Source: Novosphingobium sediminis (lineage in GTDB: Bacteria > Pseudomonadota > Alphaproteobacteria > Sphingomonadales > Sphingomonadaceae). Taken from it: a stretch of DNA of 64,000 bases. How positions within the stretch are numbered: position 1 is the first letter of the stretch; the number at the start of each line of letters is the position of its first letter. Location of the stretch: NCBI RefSeq assembly GCF_007991615.1, contig NZ_BJYR01000016.1, positions 110,548-174,547 on the forward strand, written 5' to 3'. The notes under the pieces are model-generated. The model saw nothing but the letters and a program-made list of their open reading frames with translations. It made no database searches and had not been told where the DNA came from. Made by a program: the position numbers and the translations under genes. Positions 33,570-43,571 of this stretch are shown in pieces.

Positions 33570-34991
33570 GTGGAACACAGCGTGATTGCCCCGGGCGAAG
33601 CCACTGCCGCAGCGCAGAAGGAAGCGCCGCGCGCCACGGCGCCGCATACGGGCTCGCTCTCGCGGCGCATGCTGCTGATCGCGGTGGCGTGGATTTCGGT
33701 GCTGCTGCTGGGCGGCGGCCTTGCGCTCGACCGGACGATGACCGGCCTTGTCACGCGCAATTTCGATGACCAGCTGGGCTACATGTTGACCGCCATGGTC
33801 GGCTCGGCAGAACTTGGGCCGGACGGCGAAGTTTTCTTCAACCGCGCGCTGGGGGACCAGCGGTTCCTCGAGCCCAACAGCGGACTTTACTGGCAGATCA
33901 GCGGCAAGGGACACGAGGATTTCCCCTCGCGCTCGCTGTGGGACCGCACGCTGAAGCTGAAGGGTGACCACTTCGACGGCAATCCGCACGTCTATGACAG
34001 CGAGCAGTTCGGCGACGAGCGGCTGCGGATCATCGAACGTTCGGTGATCCTGCCGGGGAGCCCGATCAAATGGCAGTTCGCGGTGGCCGCCAGCCGCAGC
34101 GACCTCGATGCACAGATCCGGCGAATCCGGGCGATCCTGATCTGGTCTTTCGTAGTGCTTGCTCTGGGCCTGATCGCGATGGCAGCGATGCAGACGTACT
34201 ACGGCCTTGGCCCATTGCGCCGCGTGCGCCGTGCGATTGCCGACATGCGCGAAGGGCAGGCGCGGCGGGTGGACGAGCCGCTGCCGCTCGAAGTCCAGCC
34301 GCTGGTGGAGGAAATCAACCTCCTGCTCGAGCATTCCGAGCGGCAGGCCGAAGAAGCGCGCACCCATGCCGGCAATCTGGCCCATGCGCTCAAGACGCCG
34401 CTGACAGTGGTGATGAACGCCGCGACTGCGAAGGCCGATGACCTATCGGACACGGTGATCCGCGAGGCGGCGGTGATGCGGCGGCAGGTGGACCACCACC
34501 TTGCCCGCGCCCGCGCCGTGGGTCGCCGCGCGACGGGGCTTGCGCGCGCCAGCGTGGGCGAAAGCGCCGAGGCGGTGGAGCGCGCGGTCGTGCGGCTCTA
34601 TCCCAATGTGCGCTTCGATATGGATGGCAACCGCGAGGCGAGCGTTGCGATCGAGCGGCAGGACCTCGACGAAATCCTCGGCAATCTGATCGAGAACGCG
34701 GCCAAGTATGGTGGCGACTCGGTCTTCGTGACGATCGATGCGGTGCCGGATGATCCGAAGACCTGCGAGATCTGGATCGAGGACGACGGCATGGGCATCC
34801 CCGCCGAAGCGAAGGACAAGCTCTTTGCGCGCGGTGCCCGGCTCGATACCGGCAAGCCCGGAACAGGGCTGGGTCTCGCCATCGTGCGCGATGTGGCGGA
34901 GCTTTACGGCGGGTCGATCACGCTTGGCGAAAGCGAGGATCTCGGCGGGCTTCTCGCGGTGCTCCGGCTGCCGCGTGCGGCCGGCAAGTAG
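33570..34991 (+). CDS. Sensor histidine kinase, PhoQ-like
   Basis: 473 residues, GTG start. Two membrane helices (about 35-53 and 190-209) flank a ~135-residue periplasmic domain. HAMP-like linker, HisKA with LAHALKTPLTVV, and HATPase with NLIENAAKYGG, EDDGMGIP and GTGLGLAIVRD follow. It phosphorylates the regulator just upstream. The signal may be metal or envelope stress as in PhoQ relatives, but that is not shown by sequence. Confidence 0.93.
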   Translation: MEHSVIAPGEATAAAQKEAPRATAPHTGSLSRRMLLIAVAWISVLLLGGGLALDRTMTGLVTRNFDDQLGYMLTAMVGSAELGPDGEVFFNRALGDQRFLEPNSGLYWQISGKGHEDFPSRSLWDRTLKLKGDHFDGNPHVYDSEQFGDERLRIIERSVILPGSPIKWQFAVAASRSDLDAQIRRIRAILIWSFVVLALGLIAMAAMQTYYGLGPLRRVRRAIADMREGQARRVDEPLPLEVQPLVEEINLLLEHSERQAEEARTHAGNLAHALKTPLTVVMNAATAKADDLSDTVIREAAVMRRQVDHHLARARAVGRRATGLARASVGESAEAVERAVVRLYPNVRFDMDGNREASVAIERQDLDEILGNLIENAAKYGGDSVFVTIDAVPDDPKTCEIWIEDDGMGIPAEAKDKLFARGARLDTGKPGTGLGLAIVRDVAELYGGSITLGESEDLGGLLAVLRLPRAAGK

Positions 34992-34999
34992 GGTTTGCC

Positions 35000-35893
35000 T
35001 CAGGCCCTTGGATGCGCGCTGCGATAGACGTCGAGCAGCGTGGCGGCGTCCACTTTCGTGTAGATCTGGGTCGAGGACAGGCTGGCGTGGCCGAGCAGTT
35101 CCTGCAGGCTGCGGAGGTCAGCGCCGGCGCCGAGGAGATGCGTCGCGAAACTGTGGCGCAGGGCATGAGGCGTGGCGGTGGGCGGCAGGCCTAGCGCGAC
35201 GCGGGCGCGGGCGACGGCGCGCTGGATCATCGCCTGCGCGAGGGGGCCGCCCTTGGCACCGCGGAACAGGGGGCCGCTGCGTTCGAGCGCAAATGGAACC
35301 TTGGCTGCGTAGTCCTCCACCGCCGCTTTCAAGATCGGCAGGATCGGCACGACGCGCTGGCGGCCACCCTTGCCGGTGACGGTGAGCGCATCGCCGAGCG
35401 GCAGTACGGCGGCGGTGAGCGAGAGCGCCTCGGCAATGCGCAGGCCTGCACCGTAAAGCAGCAGCAGCACCGCGCGGTCACGCGCGCCGATCCACGGCTC
35501 TGCACTGTCGTCCGCGACCATGGCGGCGAGGTTTACCGCATCGTCGGGAGTGACCGGGCGCGGCAGGCCCTTCTTGATCCGGGGGCCGCGCAGGCGCGGC
35601 GGCGGGGCTTCACCGGCGCCGGCCTGCGTGCGGGCGAAGGCAAGGAAGGCCTTGAGCGCCGAAAGCTCGCGTGCGGCGGAGACGTTGCCGATGCCGTCTG
35701 CGCGGCGGGCTGCCAGCTGGTTGCGAACGTCGCCGACATCGAGCCTCGCCAGCGATGCCCAGTCGAGCGGTGGCGGCAATATCTGAAGAAAGCGCGCGGC
35801 TGTCGCTACATAGGCGCGCACCGTGTGCGGCGAGCGGCGGCGGGCTAGCGCGAGGTGCAGGCCCCAGGCTTCGAGTAGATCGGGCGCGCTCAC
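35000..35893 (-). CDS. xerC: Tyrosine recombinase XerC
   Basis: 297 residues, GTG start overlapping the hemW stop (GTGA). N-terminal SAM-like core-binding domain (TVRAYVATAARFLQIL) and a C-terminal catalytic domain with Arg in GLRIAEALSL, Lys in GKGGRQR, HALRHSFATH, GHASLSSTQIYT and the nucleophile Tyr in the last motif. It resolves chromosome dimers at dif with XerD. Length and context argue against a phage integrase. Confidence 0.95.
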   Translation of the reverse strand: MSAPDLLEAWGLHLALARRRSPHTVRAYVATAARFLQILPPPLDWASLARLDVGDVRNQLAARRADGIGNVSAARELSALKAFLAFARTQAGAGEAPPPRLRGPRIKKGLPRPVTPDDAVNLAAMVADDSAEPWIGARDRAVLLLLYGAGLRIAEALSLTAAVLPLGDALTVTGKGGRQRVVPILPILKAAVEDYAAKVPFALERSGPLFRGAKGGPLAQAMIQRAVARARVALGLPPTATPHALRHSFATHLLGAGADLRSLQELLGHASLSSTQIYTKVDAATLLDVYRSAHPRA

Positions 35894-37041
35894 GCCGCGA
35901 CCAGCCCGGCAGGCACGAGTTCGCCGAGCAGGCCATCGAGCAGCGGCATGCCGGCATCGGTCACGATCAGGCGCTCGCCGTGCTGGGTCAGGAGGCCTTG
36001 CGACTGGTAGAACGCACGCTTGGCGGGATCGATCAGGTCCGTCTCGGCTAGGCCGAAGCGCTTGGCGAGGGCGGCAGGCGCGATACCCTCGCCCAGCCGC
36101 AGGCCCATCAGGATGGCTTCGGCGGCCTGTTCGCGGATGCCCAGTTCGCGGATCTCGGCGATGCCGTGGTGCTGGGCGGCGACAGCCTTGAGGAAATTCT
36201 CGGGCTTGCGGTGGCGCACGGTGGCAAAGCCGCCGCGCCGTCCATGCGCGCCCGGGCCGATGCCGGCATAGTCCTGATAGCGCCAGTAGACGAGGTTGTG
36301 ACGGCTTTCCTCGCCTGGCCTTGCGTGGTTGCTGATCTCGTATGCGGGGAGCCCGGCGGCGGCGGTGCGCTCGCGGGTGAGGGCAAAGAGATCGCCTGCC
36401 ATGTCGTCATCGAGCGGGGTGAAGCGGCCTTCGCGCACCAAGGTGGCGAAGCGCGTTCCGGGCTCGATGGTGAGCTGGTACAGCGAAAGGTGGCCGGTGC
36501 CGAACGACAGCGCGCGGGCGAGTTCGGCGTCCCACAGTTCGGGCGTGTGTTCGGGGCGGGCGTAGATCAGATCGAAGCTGACGCGGGCGAAATGGCGCTG
36601 CGCCACATCCAGCGCGGCGAGGCCCTCTGATGCGTTGTGAAGGCGGCCGAGGAACGCCAGTGCCTTGTCGTCCAGCGCTTGCAGGCCAAGCGAGACGCGG
36701 TTGATGCCAGCACCGGCAAGGCTGGCGAAGTTTGCCGCTTCGACCGAGGATGGATTGGCCTCCAGCGTGATCTCGATATCCTCGGCAAAGCGCCAGTGGC
36801 GGCTGGCGGCCTCGATCAGCGCGGCGACCAGTGCGGGCGGCATCAATGAGGGCGTGCCGCCGCCGAAGAAGATGGAGCTCAGTTCCTGCCCGCCCGTGGG
36901 CGCTGCTTCGTGCGCCATGTCGGCCAGCAGGGCCTGCTGCCATTCGCCTGCATCGATGCCCTCTCGGACATGGCTATTGAAATCGCAGTATGGGCACTTG
37001 GCGAGGCAGAACGGCCAGTGGATATAAAGGGCAAAGGCCAT
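35890..37041 (-). CDS. hemW: HemW, radical SAM heme chaperone
   Basis: 383 residues. Radical SAM cluster cysteines C12-x3-C16-x2-C19 in FCLAKCPYC, GGGTPS, and the HemW-type heme-binding motif HNLVYW. HemW family members bind heme and deliver it to respiratory enzymes; they were formerly annotated as oxygen-independent coproporphyrinogen oxidases. It is upstream of xerC and overlaps it by 4 bases. The ATG at 37041 is chosen over an earlier in-frame start. Confidence 0.93.
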   Translation of the reverse strand: MAFALYIHWPFCLAKCPYCDFNSHVREGIDAGEWQQALLADMAHEAAPTGGQELSSIFFGGGTPSLMPPALVAALIEAASRHWRFAEDIEITLEANPSSVEAANFASLAGAGINRVSLGLQALDDKALAFLGRLHNASEGLAALDVAQRHFARVSFDLIYARPEHTPELWDAELARALSFGTGHLSLYQLTIEPGTRFATLVREGRFTPLDDDMAGDLFALTRERTAAAGLPAYEISNHARPGEESRHNLVYWRYQDYAGIGPGAHGRRGGFATVRHRKPENFLKAVAAQHHGIAEIRELGIREQAAEAILMGLRLGEGIAPAALAKRFGLAETDLIDPAKRAFYQSQGLLTQHGERLIVTDAGMPLLDGLLGELVPAGLVAA

Positions 37042-37103
37042 AAGCCTTTCCAGCCCGATTCGGGCGGATAAAGTCAAGCACCAATACCTTGGGGAACGCG
37101 CAT

Positions 37104-37748
37104 ATGCCGGGCATTCGAGCGCTTGCTGTCGTTGCTGCTGCTGCCATGCTTGCTCCGCAAGCCGCTGCGGCGCAGGTCACTGTCACCCCGATCGAGACGG
37201 TGGCTTCGCGCCTCCTCGCGGCGCAAAATGCCGAACGGGCACGGCTGGGATTGAAGCCGTTGGTGTGGAGCGCCAAGCTTTCAGACCACGCGAAGAAGTG
37301 GGCGCAGACGCTCGCCACATCGGACATGTTCGAACATGCGCCCGTCGGGGCCGATGGCGGGGAGGGTGAGAACCTGTGGACAGGCACCCGGGAGGACTAT
37401 TCGCCCGAGGAAATGATCGCCTTCTTCATCGACGAGGGGAAACTGTTCAAACGCAACAAGTTTCCCGACGTTTCGACATCCGGGCGATGGGAGGATGTGG
37501 GGCACTATACGCAGATCGTGTGGAAGGACACGCGTGAAGTCGGCTGCGCGATCGCCAGCAATCCCCGCAGTGACTTTCTGGTGTGCCGCTACATCCCGGC
37601 GGGCAATGTGATCGGCCAGCAGGTCTATGACTACAAGGCGGCTGATCGGCTGGCGAGGGCGGCCTATATGGCTCCGGCCGCTCCCGCAGCCGTCAGTCCG
37701 TCAGCGCCGAAGAAACGAGCTTCGAAAAAGCGTCGGCGCGGTGGCTGA
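37104..37748 (+). CDS. CAP/SCP-domain exported protein
   Basis: 214 residues with a signal peptide ending AAAA-Q. CAP domain with AQNAERARLGL, SDHAKKWAQ, GENLWTG, GHYTQIVWKDT and VCRYIPAGN, preserving the His/Glu tetrad of SCP/PR-1 proteins. A basic C-terminal tail ([12 protein letters not shown]) is unusual. The function in bacteria is unclear (possibly lipid or peptidoglycan binding). Its 3' end overlaps the end of the convergent rdgB gene by 56 bases. Confidence 0.93.
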   Translation: MPGIRALAVVAAAAMLAPQAAAAQVTVTPIETVASRLLAAQNAERARLGLKPLVWSAKLSDHAKKWAQTLATSDMFEHAPVGADGGEGENLWTGTREDYSPEEMIAFFIDEGKLFKRNKFPDVSTSGRWEDVGHYTQIVWKDTREVGCAIASNPRSDFLVCRYIPAGNVIGQQVYDYKAADRLARAAYMAPAAPAAVSPSAPKKRASKKRRRGG

Positions 37749-38318
37749 TCTTGTGCTTTTCAGCAGGGTCCAGTTCAGCGAACGTGCGTGTGTCGCCTGA
37801 GGGCACGAACACGGGATCGTAGCCGAAGCCCATCGTGCCGCGCGGGGGCCAAGTGAGCGTGCCGGGAGCGCGGCCTTCGAACACGGCTTCGCGCCCATCG
37901 GGCCACGCCAGCGCGAGGACGCAGGCGAACCAGCAATCGCGCGGGGTATCGGGCCCGAGCTGCGCCAGTTTGCCCTCGACCTTTCCCATCGCCATGTACC
38001 AGTCCCGCCCCGGACCGCCTTCGAAGGGCGCGGCTTCGGCCCAATCGGCGGTGTAGACACCGGGTGCGCCGCCGAGCGCAGCGACGCAGAGGCCGGAATC
38101 ATCAGCGAGCGCGGGGAGGCCGGCTGCGCTGGCGGCGGCGTGGGCCTTGATAAGGGCGTTTTCGGCGAAGGTCGTGCCGGTTTCGGCAGGCTCGGGCAGG
38201 CCGAGTTCGCCTGCCGAGATGCAGTCCATGCCGTAAGGCGCCAGCAGGGCCCGGATCTCGCGCAATTTGCCCGCGTTGTGCGTGGCGATGACGAGTTTTC
38301 CGGGCTCCAACAGGCGTG

Positions 38319-38322
<4 letters not shown>
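37693..38322 (-). CDS. rdgB: RdgB/HAM1 non-canonical purine NTP pyrophosphatase
   Basis: 209 residues. N-terminal [39 protein letters not shown] and [11 protein letters not shown] define the family, which removes dITP/XTP from nucleotide pools. GTG start overlaps the rph stop by 4 bases. The rph-rdgB pairing is typical. Confidence 0.96.
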
Positions 38323-39035
<713 letters not shown>

Positions 39036-39142
39036 GAGGTTGTGCTCCGTTTCGTGTGATCGGGCCGCTCTTAGCCGGAATGCGGCGGAAGGGAAGGCGC
39101 CGGTGCCTTTCATGGCAGGAAAAAACGCCTTAGACAGGCCGT

Positions 39143-40207
39143 ATGGCAGGATCTGGTCTCACCGAACTTTCTACCCGCGCCCGTGAAATCTTCCGGCTGG
39201 TGGTCGAGGGCTATATCGCCAACGGCCAGCCAGTGGGATCGCGCACGATTGCCGGGAGCGGAGCGGTGGGCCTTTCGCCCGCCTCGATCCGCTCGGTGCT
39301 GCAGGAATTGCAGGACGCGGGGCTGCTCGCCGCACCGCATACCAGCGCGGGGCGGATGCCGACCGAGGTGGGCCTCAGGCTTTTCGTGGACGGTATCATG
39401 CAAGTGGCGGAGCCATCCGCCGCTGACCGTGCGCAGATCGAGCGCGGGCTGGCGGAAGGCGGGACGATCGAGGCGGCGCTGGCGGCGGCCACCCTGGCGC
39501 TTTCAGACCTTTCGGCGGGTGCGGGCGTGGTCATGGTGCCCCGGCGCGAACTGCGGCTGGCGCAGATTTCCTTCGTGCCGCTGGGGCAGGGCCGCGCGCT
39601 GGTCGTGCTGGTGGGGGATGACGGCAGCGTCGAGAATCGGGTGATCGATCTGCCGGGCGCTGCCAATGCAGCGACGCTGGAGCAGGCTGGCAATTACCTT
39701 ACCGCGCGCGTGGCGGGGCGGACGCTGGGCGATGCCTTGCGTTCGATCCAGACCGAGATTGCGGGCGGCAGATCGGCGCTCGATCAGGCGAGTGCAGCGC
39801 TGGTCGAGCGCGGCCTTGCGGTGTGGAGCCGCGATGCGGCGCAGCGGCCGGTGCTGGTGGTGCGCGGGCAGGCCAATCTGCTCGACGAAGCGGCGCTTGG
39901 CGATATCGAGCGGGTCCGGCAATTGCTCGATGAACTGGAGAGCGCCGAGGCTATTGCAGGCGTGCTCGACGCGGCGCGAGAGGCAGACAGCGCGCGGATT
40001 TTCATCGGCAGCGAAAACCGGTTGTTCTCGCTTTCAGGTTCTTCGGTGATCGCCGCGCCTTGGCACGACGGCGATGGGCGCGTGGTCGGCGTGGTGGGGG
40101 TTATCGGGCCGACGCGGTTGAATTATGCGCGGGTTGTCCCCATGGTTGATTTCACGGCTCAATCCTTGAGCAGGATCATCACGCAAGACGGATTTACGCG
40201 AAAATGA
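39143..40207 (+). CDS. hrcA: Heat-inducible transcription repressor HrcA
   Basis: 354 residues. Winged-helix N-terminus with [27 protein letters not shown] and [18 protein letters not shown], followed by the HrcA dimer/insert domains ending [21 protein letters not shown] [17 protein letters not shown]. HrcA represses chaperonin genes via CIRCE, and none was seen in this window. Its stop overlaps the grpE start (ATGA). Confidence 0.96.
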   Translation: MAGSGLTELSTRAREIFRLVVEGYIANGQPVGSRTIAGSGAVGLSPASIRSVLQELQDAGLLAAPHTSAGRMPTEVGLRLFVDGIMQVAEPSAADRAQIERGLAEGGTIEAALAAATLALSDLSAGAGVVMVPRRELRLAQISFVPLGQGRALVVLVGDDGSVENRVIDLPGAANAATLEQAGNYLTARVAGRTLGDALRSIQTEIAGGRSALDQASAALVERGLAVWSRDAAQRPVLVVRGQANLLDEAALGDIERVRQLLDELESAEAIAGVLDAAREADSARIFIGSENRLFSLSGSSVIAAPWHDGDGRVVGVVGVIGPTRLNYARVVPMVDFTAQSLSRIITQDGFTRK

Positions 40208-40779
40208 CTGATAACGACACGCGCCCGACAGATGCTGAAGTGGCGGCCGAACTGGAAGGCGTGCCCTCGGAACTGACCGATGGCGGCGATGCGCTGGCCG
40301 ATGTGCCATCTGACGTTATTGCGGCGCTGAAGGGCGATCTCGAGGCGGCCAAGCAGGACGTGCTCTATGCCAAGGCCGAGACGCAGAACGTGCGCCGCCG
40401 CATGGAAAAGGAAGTTGCGGATACGCGCGCCTATGCCGCGACCGCGTTTGCGCGCGACATCCTTTCGGTGGCCGACAACCTTTCCCGCGCGCTGGAGACG
40501 ATCCCGGCTGAGCTGCGCGAGGACGACAAGATGAAGAACCTTGTCGCGGGGCTTGAAGCCACGGGCCGCGAGATCGAGAAGGTTTTTGCCAGCCACGGCA
40601 TCAGCCGGATTGCCGCCAAGGGCCTGCCGCTCGATCCGCACCAGCATCAGGCGATGCTCGAAATCCCGTCGAACGATGTGGAGCCGGGCACCGTGCTGCA
40701 GGAACTGCAGGCCGGCTACATGATCAAGGACCGCCTGCTGCGCGCGGCGATGGTGGCGGTGGCGAAGAAGCCGGATTGA
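40204..40779 (+). CDS. grpE: GrpE nucleotide exchange factor
   Basis: 191 residues. Long N-terminal coiled coil (LKGDLEAAKQDVLYAKAETQ) and a C-terminal beta domain with HQAMLEIPSNDVEPGTVLQE and AGYMIKDRLLRAAMVAVAK. It releases ADP from DnaK. The gene pairs with hrcA here, while dnaK-dnaJ lie 2.9 kb away behind five unrelated genes. Confidence 0.97.
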   Translation: MTDNDTRPTDAEVAAELEGVPSELTDGGDALADVPSDVIAALKGDLEAAKQDVLYAKAETQNVRRRMEKEVADTRAYAATAFARDILSVADNLSRALETIPAELREDDKMKNLVAGLEATGREIEKVFASHGISRIAAKGLPLDPHQHQAMLEIPSNDVEPGTVLQELQAGYMIKDRLLRAAMVAVAKKPD

Positions 40780-40789
40780 TTCACTAGAT

Positions 40790-40875
40790 CGTCATTGCGA
40801 GCGTAGCGAAGCAATCCAGAGCGGTAGCGCACTATCGCTCTGGATTGCTTCGTCGCTGCGCTCCTCGCAATGACG
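40790..40875. repeat. Palindromic intergenic repeat (family B)
   Basis: Arms CGTCATTGCGAGCGTAGCGA and, inverted, TCGCAATGACG with a copy of GCTCTGGATTGCTTCG face each other across a short loop. It matches the element at 30355-30432. It lies between grpE and the convergent isochorismatase-family gene and could act as a terminator. Confidence 0.85.
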
Positions 40876-40910
40876 AAGGGTGGAGGATGGCGGAGGCTGT
40901 CGAGTAGTGC

Positions 40911-41579
40911 TCAGCCTAGCAACCCCACCAGCTCATCCGTGTCGTAGAGGTCCGCGAACACGAACGCCATGCTGTGCAGCGTGGCGGCGTGCTCCGCGTC
41001 GGTCAGCGCGGCATTGGCGTCACCGGCGAACAGCACCCGGTAGTTGAACTGCATCGCATCGCGCGCAGTGCTTTCGCAGCAGCAGTTCGTGAGTGTGCCG
41101 GTGATCAGCACGGTATCGATGCCGCGCGCCTTGAGTACGGCATCAAGATCGCTGGTGCCGGGAGTGAAGCCGCTGAAGCGGTGCTTGTCGACGACTGCGT
41201 CGCCGGGCTGGACATCGAGTGTCGGCCAGAAATCTTGGTAGTGCGCGCCCGGCGTGAAGGCGGCGCGGTGGTCGGCGGCACCGGCGCCGAGGCGGCGGAC
41301 GAAGACCGACCAGCTGGCGGCGTCGGGCGTGGTGAAGCGCAGGAACACGTTGAGCCCACCCGATGTGCGGACCGCCGCGCTGATGCGGTTGATATTGTCC
41401 ACGATCTCGCGCGCCATCGGCACTTCGACCGGCGAACCTTCCTCCATGAAGCCGTTCTGCATATCGACGCAGATGTGGGCGAGGCGGCTGGGATCGATAT
41501 CGTCGAACACGTTGCGCACGCCCCCGCGCGCGGCGGCGACGGCATCGAGAACGGCGTGGGTATCGACAGCGTGCGGCAT
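40911..41579 (-). CDS. Isochorismatase-family cysteine hydrolase
   Basis: 222 residues from the ATG at 41579. The catalytic triad of the family is present: Asp39 in CVDMQNGF, Lys132 in VVDKHRFSGF and Cys167 in TLTNCCCESTARDA. Members hydrolyse isochorismate, nicotinamide, N-carbamoyl amines and other substrates; the exact substrate is not deducible. It has no obvious operon partner. Confidence 0.93.
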   Translation of the reverse strand: MPHAVDTHAVLDAVAAARGGVRNVFDDIDPSRLAHICVDMQNGFMEEGSPVEVPMAREIVDNINRISAAVRTSGGLNVFLRFTTPDAASWSVFVRRLGAGAADHRAAFTPGAHYQDFWPTLDVQPGDAVVDKHRFSGFTPGTSDLDAVLKARGIDTVLITGTLTNCCCESTARDAMQFNYRVLFAGDANAALTDAEHAATLHSMAFVFADLYDTDELVGLLG

Positions 41580-41723
41580 TTCGGCGGTCCTTTTCTTGCA
41601 GGCTGAGAATGCCACGGCTGGCCGCGTTTGCGCCAGATCGTGACGGACAGGCTTTCGCGTGGCGGAACCGGACCGGTGGGCGCGCGTTTGGCTTTTCGAG
41701 GCGGGCCTTGAGGAGACCGAACG

Positions 41724-41981
41724 ATGACGCGCAAATTCCTTTTTCCCGTAATGGCAGTCGCCGCGCTGTCCGTGGCTGGCTGCGCGCGCAATTATGCCGG
41801 TGAGGGCGCTCTGGGGGGCGCTGCCGCCGGTGCCTTGTTAGGCGGTGCGAGCGGCGGCGACGTCGGCACCGGCGCGGCGATCGGCGCGGCGGCCGGCGCG
41901 CTTGGTGGCTCGCTGATCAAGAAGCATGGCCGCTGCTATCGCCGCGACCGCTATGGCAACGAATACGAGGTCCGCTGCTGA
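41724..41981 (+). CDS. Small glycine-zipper lipoprotein
   Basis: 85 residues. Signal peptide and lipobox LSVAGC (Cys20), then a glycine-zipper segment (GGAAAGALLGGASGG, GAAIGAAAGALGG) and a short basic/Tyr-rich tail (CYRRDRYGNEYEVRC). Such proteins (glycine zipper 2TM type) sit in the outer membrane or periplasm, with a largely structural or stress-linked role. It ends directly against the convergent gene at 41982 (no gap). Confidence 0.9.
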   Translation: MTRKFLFPVMAVAALSVAGCARNYAGEGALGGAAAGALLGGASGGDVGTGAAIGAAAGALGGSLIKKHGRCYRRDRYGNEYEVRC

Positions 41982-42452
41982 TCAGTCTTCCACCGGCGCT
42001 TGTGCCGATGCCGCTGGCCGCGGCGGCTGGAGAGCAGCCTCCAGCCGTCCGGCGACATCGAGAGCCGTCTTTGCCAAGGCTTCGATTTCGTCGATCGTGA
42101 AGTGGCGGGCCAGTCGGCCAACGCCGTCCTGCTCGCGCGGATTGACGAAGGCGGCCAAAGAGGTGCTGCCCTTCAGCAGCCGCATCTCGGCGTGTACCAG
42201 ATCGTTGCGTGCTGGGAGCAGCCGTTCAAGTTGATCCAGCGCGGTATGCGCTGCTGCCCTTCGCGCCTTCGAGAATTGCGGGTTGGCCGGTATCGCCCGC
42301 AGTGTCTTCAGCTGCTGTGCCAAAGTGACGTTGGCCTTCGCCATTTCGTGGCGCGTGAGAAATGTAGCGATGGCCGTTTCCGCCTTGCCGAATGCGTCAA
42401 TGCAATGGCTGCGGTGAAGATGAAACAGCATTTCCGGATGGTGTGCGGTCAT
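41982..42452 (-). CDS. Hypothetical protein with HEPN-like Rx4H motif
   Basis: 156 residues, almost entirely helical by composition. No family is recognised with certainty. The segment PARNDLVHAEMRLL contains R-x4-H, the catalytic pattern of HEPN RNase domains, preceded by a helix with ALDQLERLL. This could be a stand-alone HEPN-like protein, but no nucleotidyltransferase partner or toxin-antitoxin architecture is present. It is codirectional with the following two genes. Confidence 0.7.
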   Translation of the reverse strand: MTAHHPEMLFHLHRSHCIDAFGKAETAIATFLTRHEMAKANVTLAQQLKTLRAIPANPQFSKARRAAAHTALDQLERLLPARNDLVHAEMRLLKGSTSLAAFVNPREQDGVGRLARHFTIDEIEALAKTALDVAGRLEAALQPPRPAASAQAPVED

Positions 42453-42476
42453 GGCGTCCGGAGTAGCGGAAAGGTA

Positions 42477-42980
42477 TCAAGAAATTCCTAGTTGAACCGG
42501 GAACGGCAAGACGTCCTGCAGCGCGGCCAGCGGCGGGGCGCCGGAAAGCGGCGCGCCCTTTGCCGCGAGGAACGCGTGCGCGACGAGTTCGGCCTGCTGT
42601 TCGATGCCATAGGCGCTGAACGGCCGCGCGGGATCGAAGCGGTAGTCGTAGCGGCAGAACGGGTGGCGCATGATCGGCAGATAGAGGCGGCCGCGCTGCT
42701 GGCTTTGCCAGACGTGGACGAGCTCGTGGATGAAGAGCGCCTGCAGGCCGAGCGGAGCCGTGCTGAAATCGTCCCGATAGTCCGCACCCGCCGGATGGAA
42801 GTGGAGATGGCCCATCGGCGCCATCACGGTGCCGCGCGGCTGGAAGGGGAAGAAGCGGCGGCGCCGTATGCGCACCGACGCAAGGTTGATCGCCGTGCCG
42901 AACACGCCCTGCGCCAGTTCGCGTTCGCCGGGCGTCAGCGGGCGCTCGCCGCCCGGCGGCAGGGCCGCCGCTGCGCTCAC
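42477..42980 (-). CDS. DUF4157-like ("vgr-related") metalloprotease-like protein
   Basis: 167 residues, GTG start overlapping the PCu(A)C gene stop (GTGA). A zinc-type motif HELVHVWQ lies near residue 88, followed by YGIEQQAELV, which could supply a third ligand (Glu). No signal peptide is evident. Similar proteins are annotated as vgr-related or DUF4157, but nothing else of a type VI secretion system is nearby. Function unknown. Confidence 0.8.
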   Translation of the reverse strand: MSAAAALPPGGERPLTPGERELAQGVFGTAINLASVRIRRRRFFPFQPRGTVMAPMGHLHFHPAGADYRDDFSTAPLGLQALFIHELVHVWQSQQRGRLYLPIMRHPFCRYDYRFDPARPFSAYGIEQQAELVAHAFLAAKGAPLSGAPPLAALQDVLPFPVQLGIS

Positions 42981-43519
42981 ATGTGATCCATCATGCCTTC
43001 CATGGCGCCGGTTTCCTGGACTTTGGCGAAAGTGCTGACCTTGTCACCGTTGGCGAGCGTGAAGGTGACTTCGACGTCCTTGCCTGCCTTCACCGTATTG
43101 GCGAGATCGAACAGCATGACATGGTAGCCGCCGGCCTTGAATTCGGCGGGCTGGCCATCGCTGAAAGTGACCGAGGTGACCGGCTCCATCGAGGAGACAC
43201 CGTTCTCGGTCTTGCTCTGATGCATTTCGGCGCGGCCGGCGCCATCGACATGGACCGCCACGAGGGTGTTGGCCTTGCCAGCGGTTTGCTGGATCGTGAA
43301 ATAGAGCACGCCCGGGTTGCCGGGCACCGCCGGAAGCTTGATGACCGGTTCGATCACGCTGACGTTGGGCGCATTGTCCGGTGCCAAGGCATTGGCTGTT
43401 GCACCGGGTGCAGCAGCGCCGCTCGCGGCGGCTTCAGGCGCGTTGCCGCTGCAGCCCGCAAGCATGAGCAGGCCCGCCGCCGAGGCAGTGGCAAGGGCAA
43501 GGGAACGAATTGGGCGCAT
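42977..43519 (-). CDS. PCu(A)C-type periplasmic copper chaperone, lipoprotein
   Basis: 180 residues. Signal peptide with lipobox LMLAGC, an Ala-rich linker, then the PCu(A)C fold: GVLYFTIQQTAGKANTLV, a copper-binding His/Met set in AEMHQSKTENGVSSMEPV and GGYHVMLFDL. The family delivers Cu(I) to the CuA site of cytochrome oxidase. It is divergent from dnaK, with the sigma-32 type promoter in between. Confidence 0.93.
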   Translation of the reverse strand: MRPIRSLALATASAAGLLMLAGCSGNAPEAAASGAAAPGATANALAPDNAPNVSVIEPVIKLPAVPGNPGVLYFTIQQTAGKANTLVAVHVDGAGRAEMHQSKTENGVSSMEPVTSVTFSDGQPAEFKAGGYHVMLFDLANTVKAGKDVEVTFTLANGDKVSTFAKVQETGAMEGMMDHM

Positions 43520-43571
43520 CGAGGCTCTCTCCAGACTTGTATCGAGACGTAACATAGGCGCGGGGCGGGGC

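Noticed and set aside
35000..35893. Phage or island integrase
   Set aside because: Length, motifs and position next to hemW fit housekeeping XerC. No att sites, tRNA or phage genes flank it.
39036..39142. CIRCE operator upstream of hrcA
   Set aside because: No TTAGCACTC-N9-GAGTGCTAA type inverted repeat is visible in the 107-base gap or before grpE or dnaK.
42477..42980. Type VI secretion VgrG
   Set aside because: The only link is the vgr-related name used for this family. The protein is a 167-residue HExxH protein and no other secretion genes are nearby.
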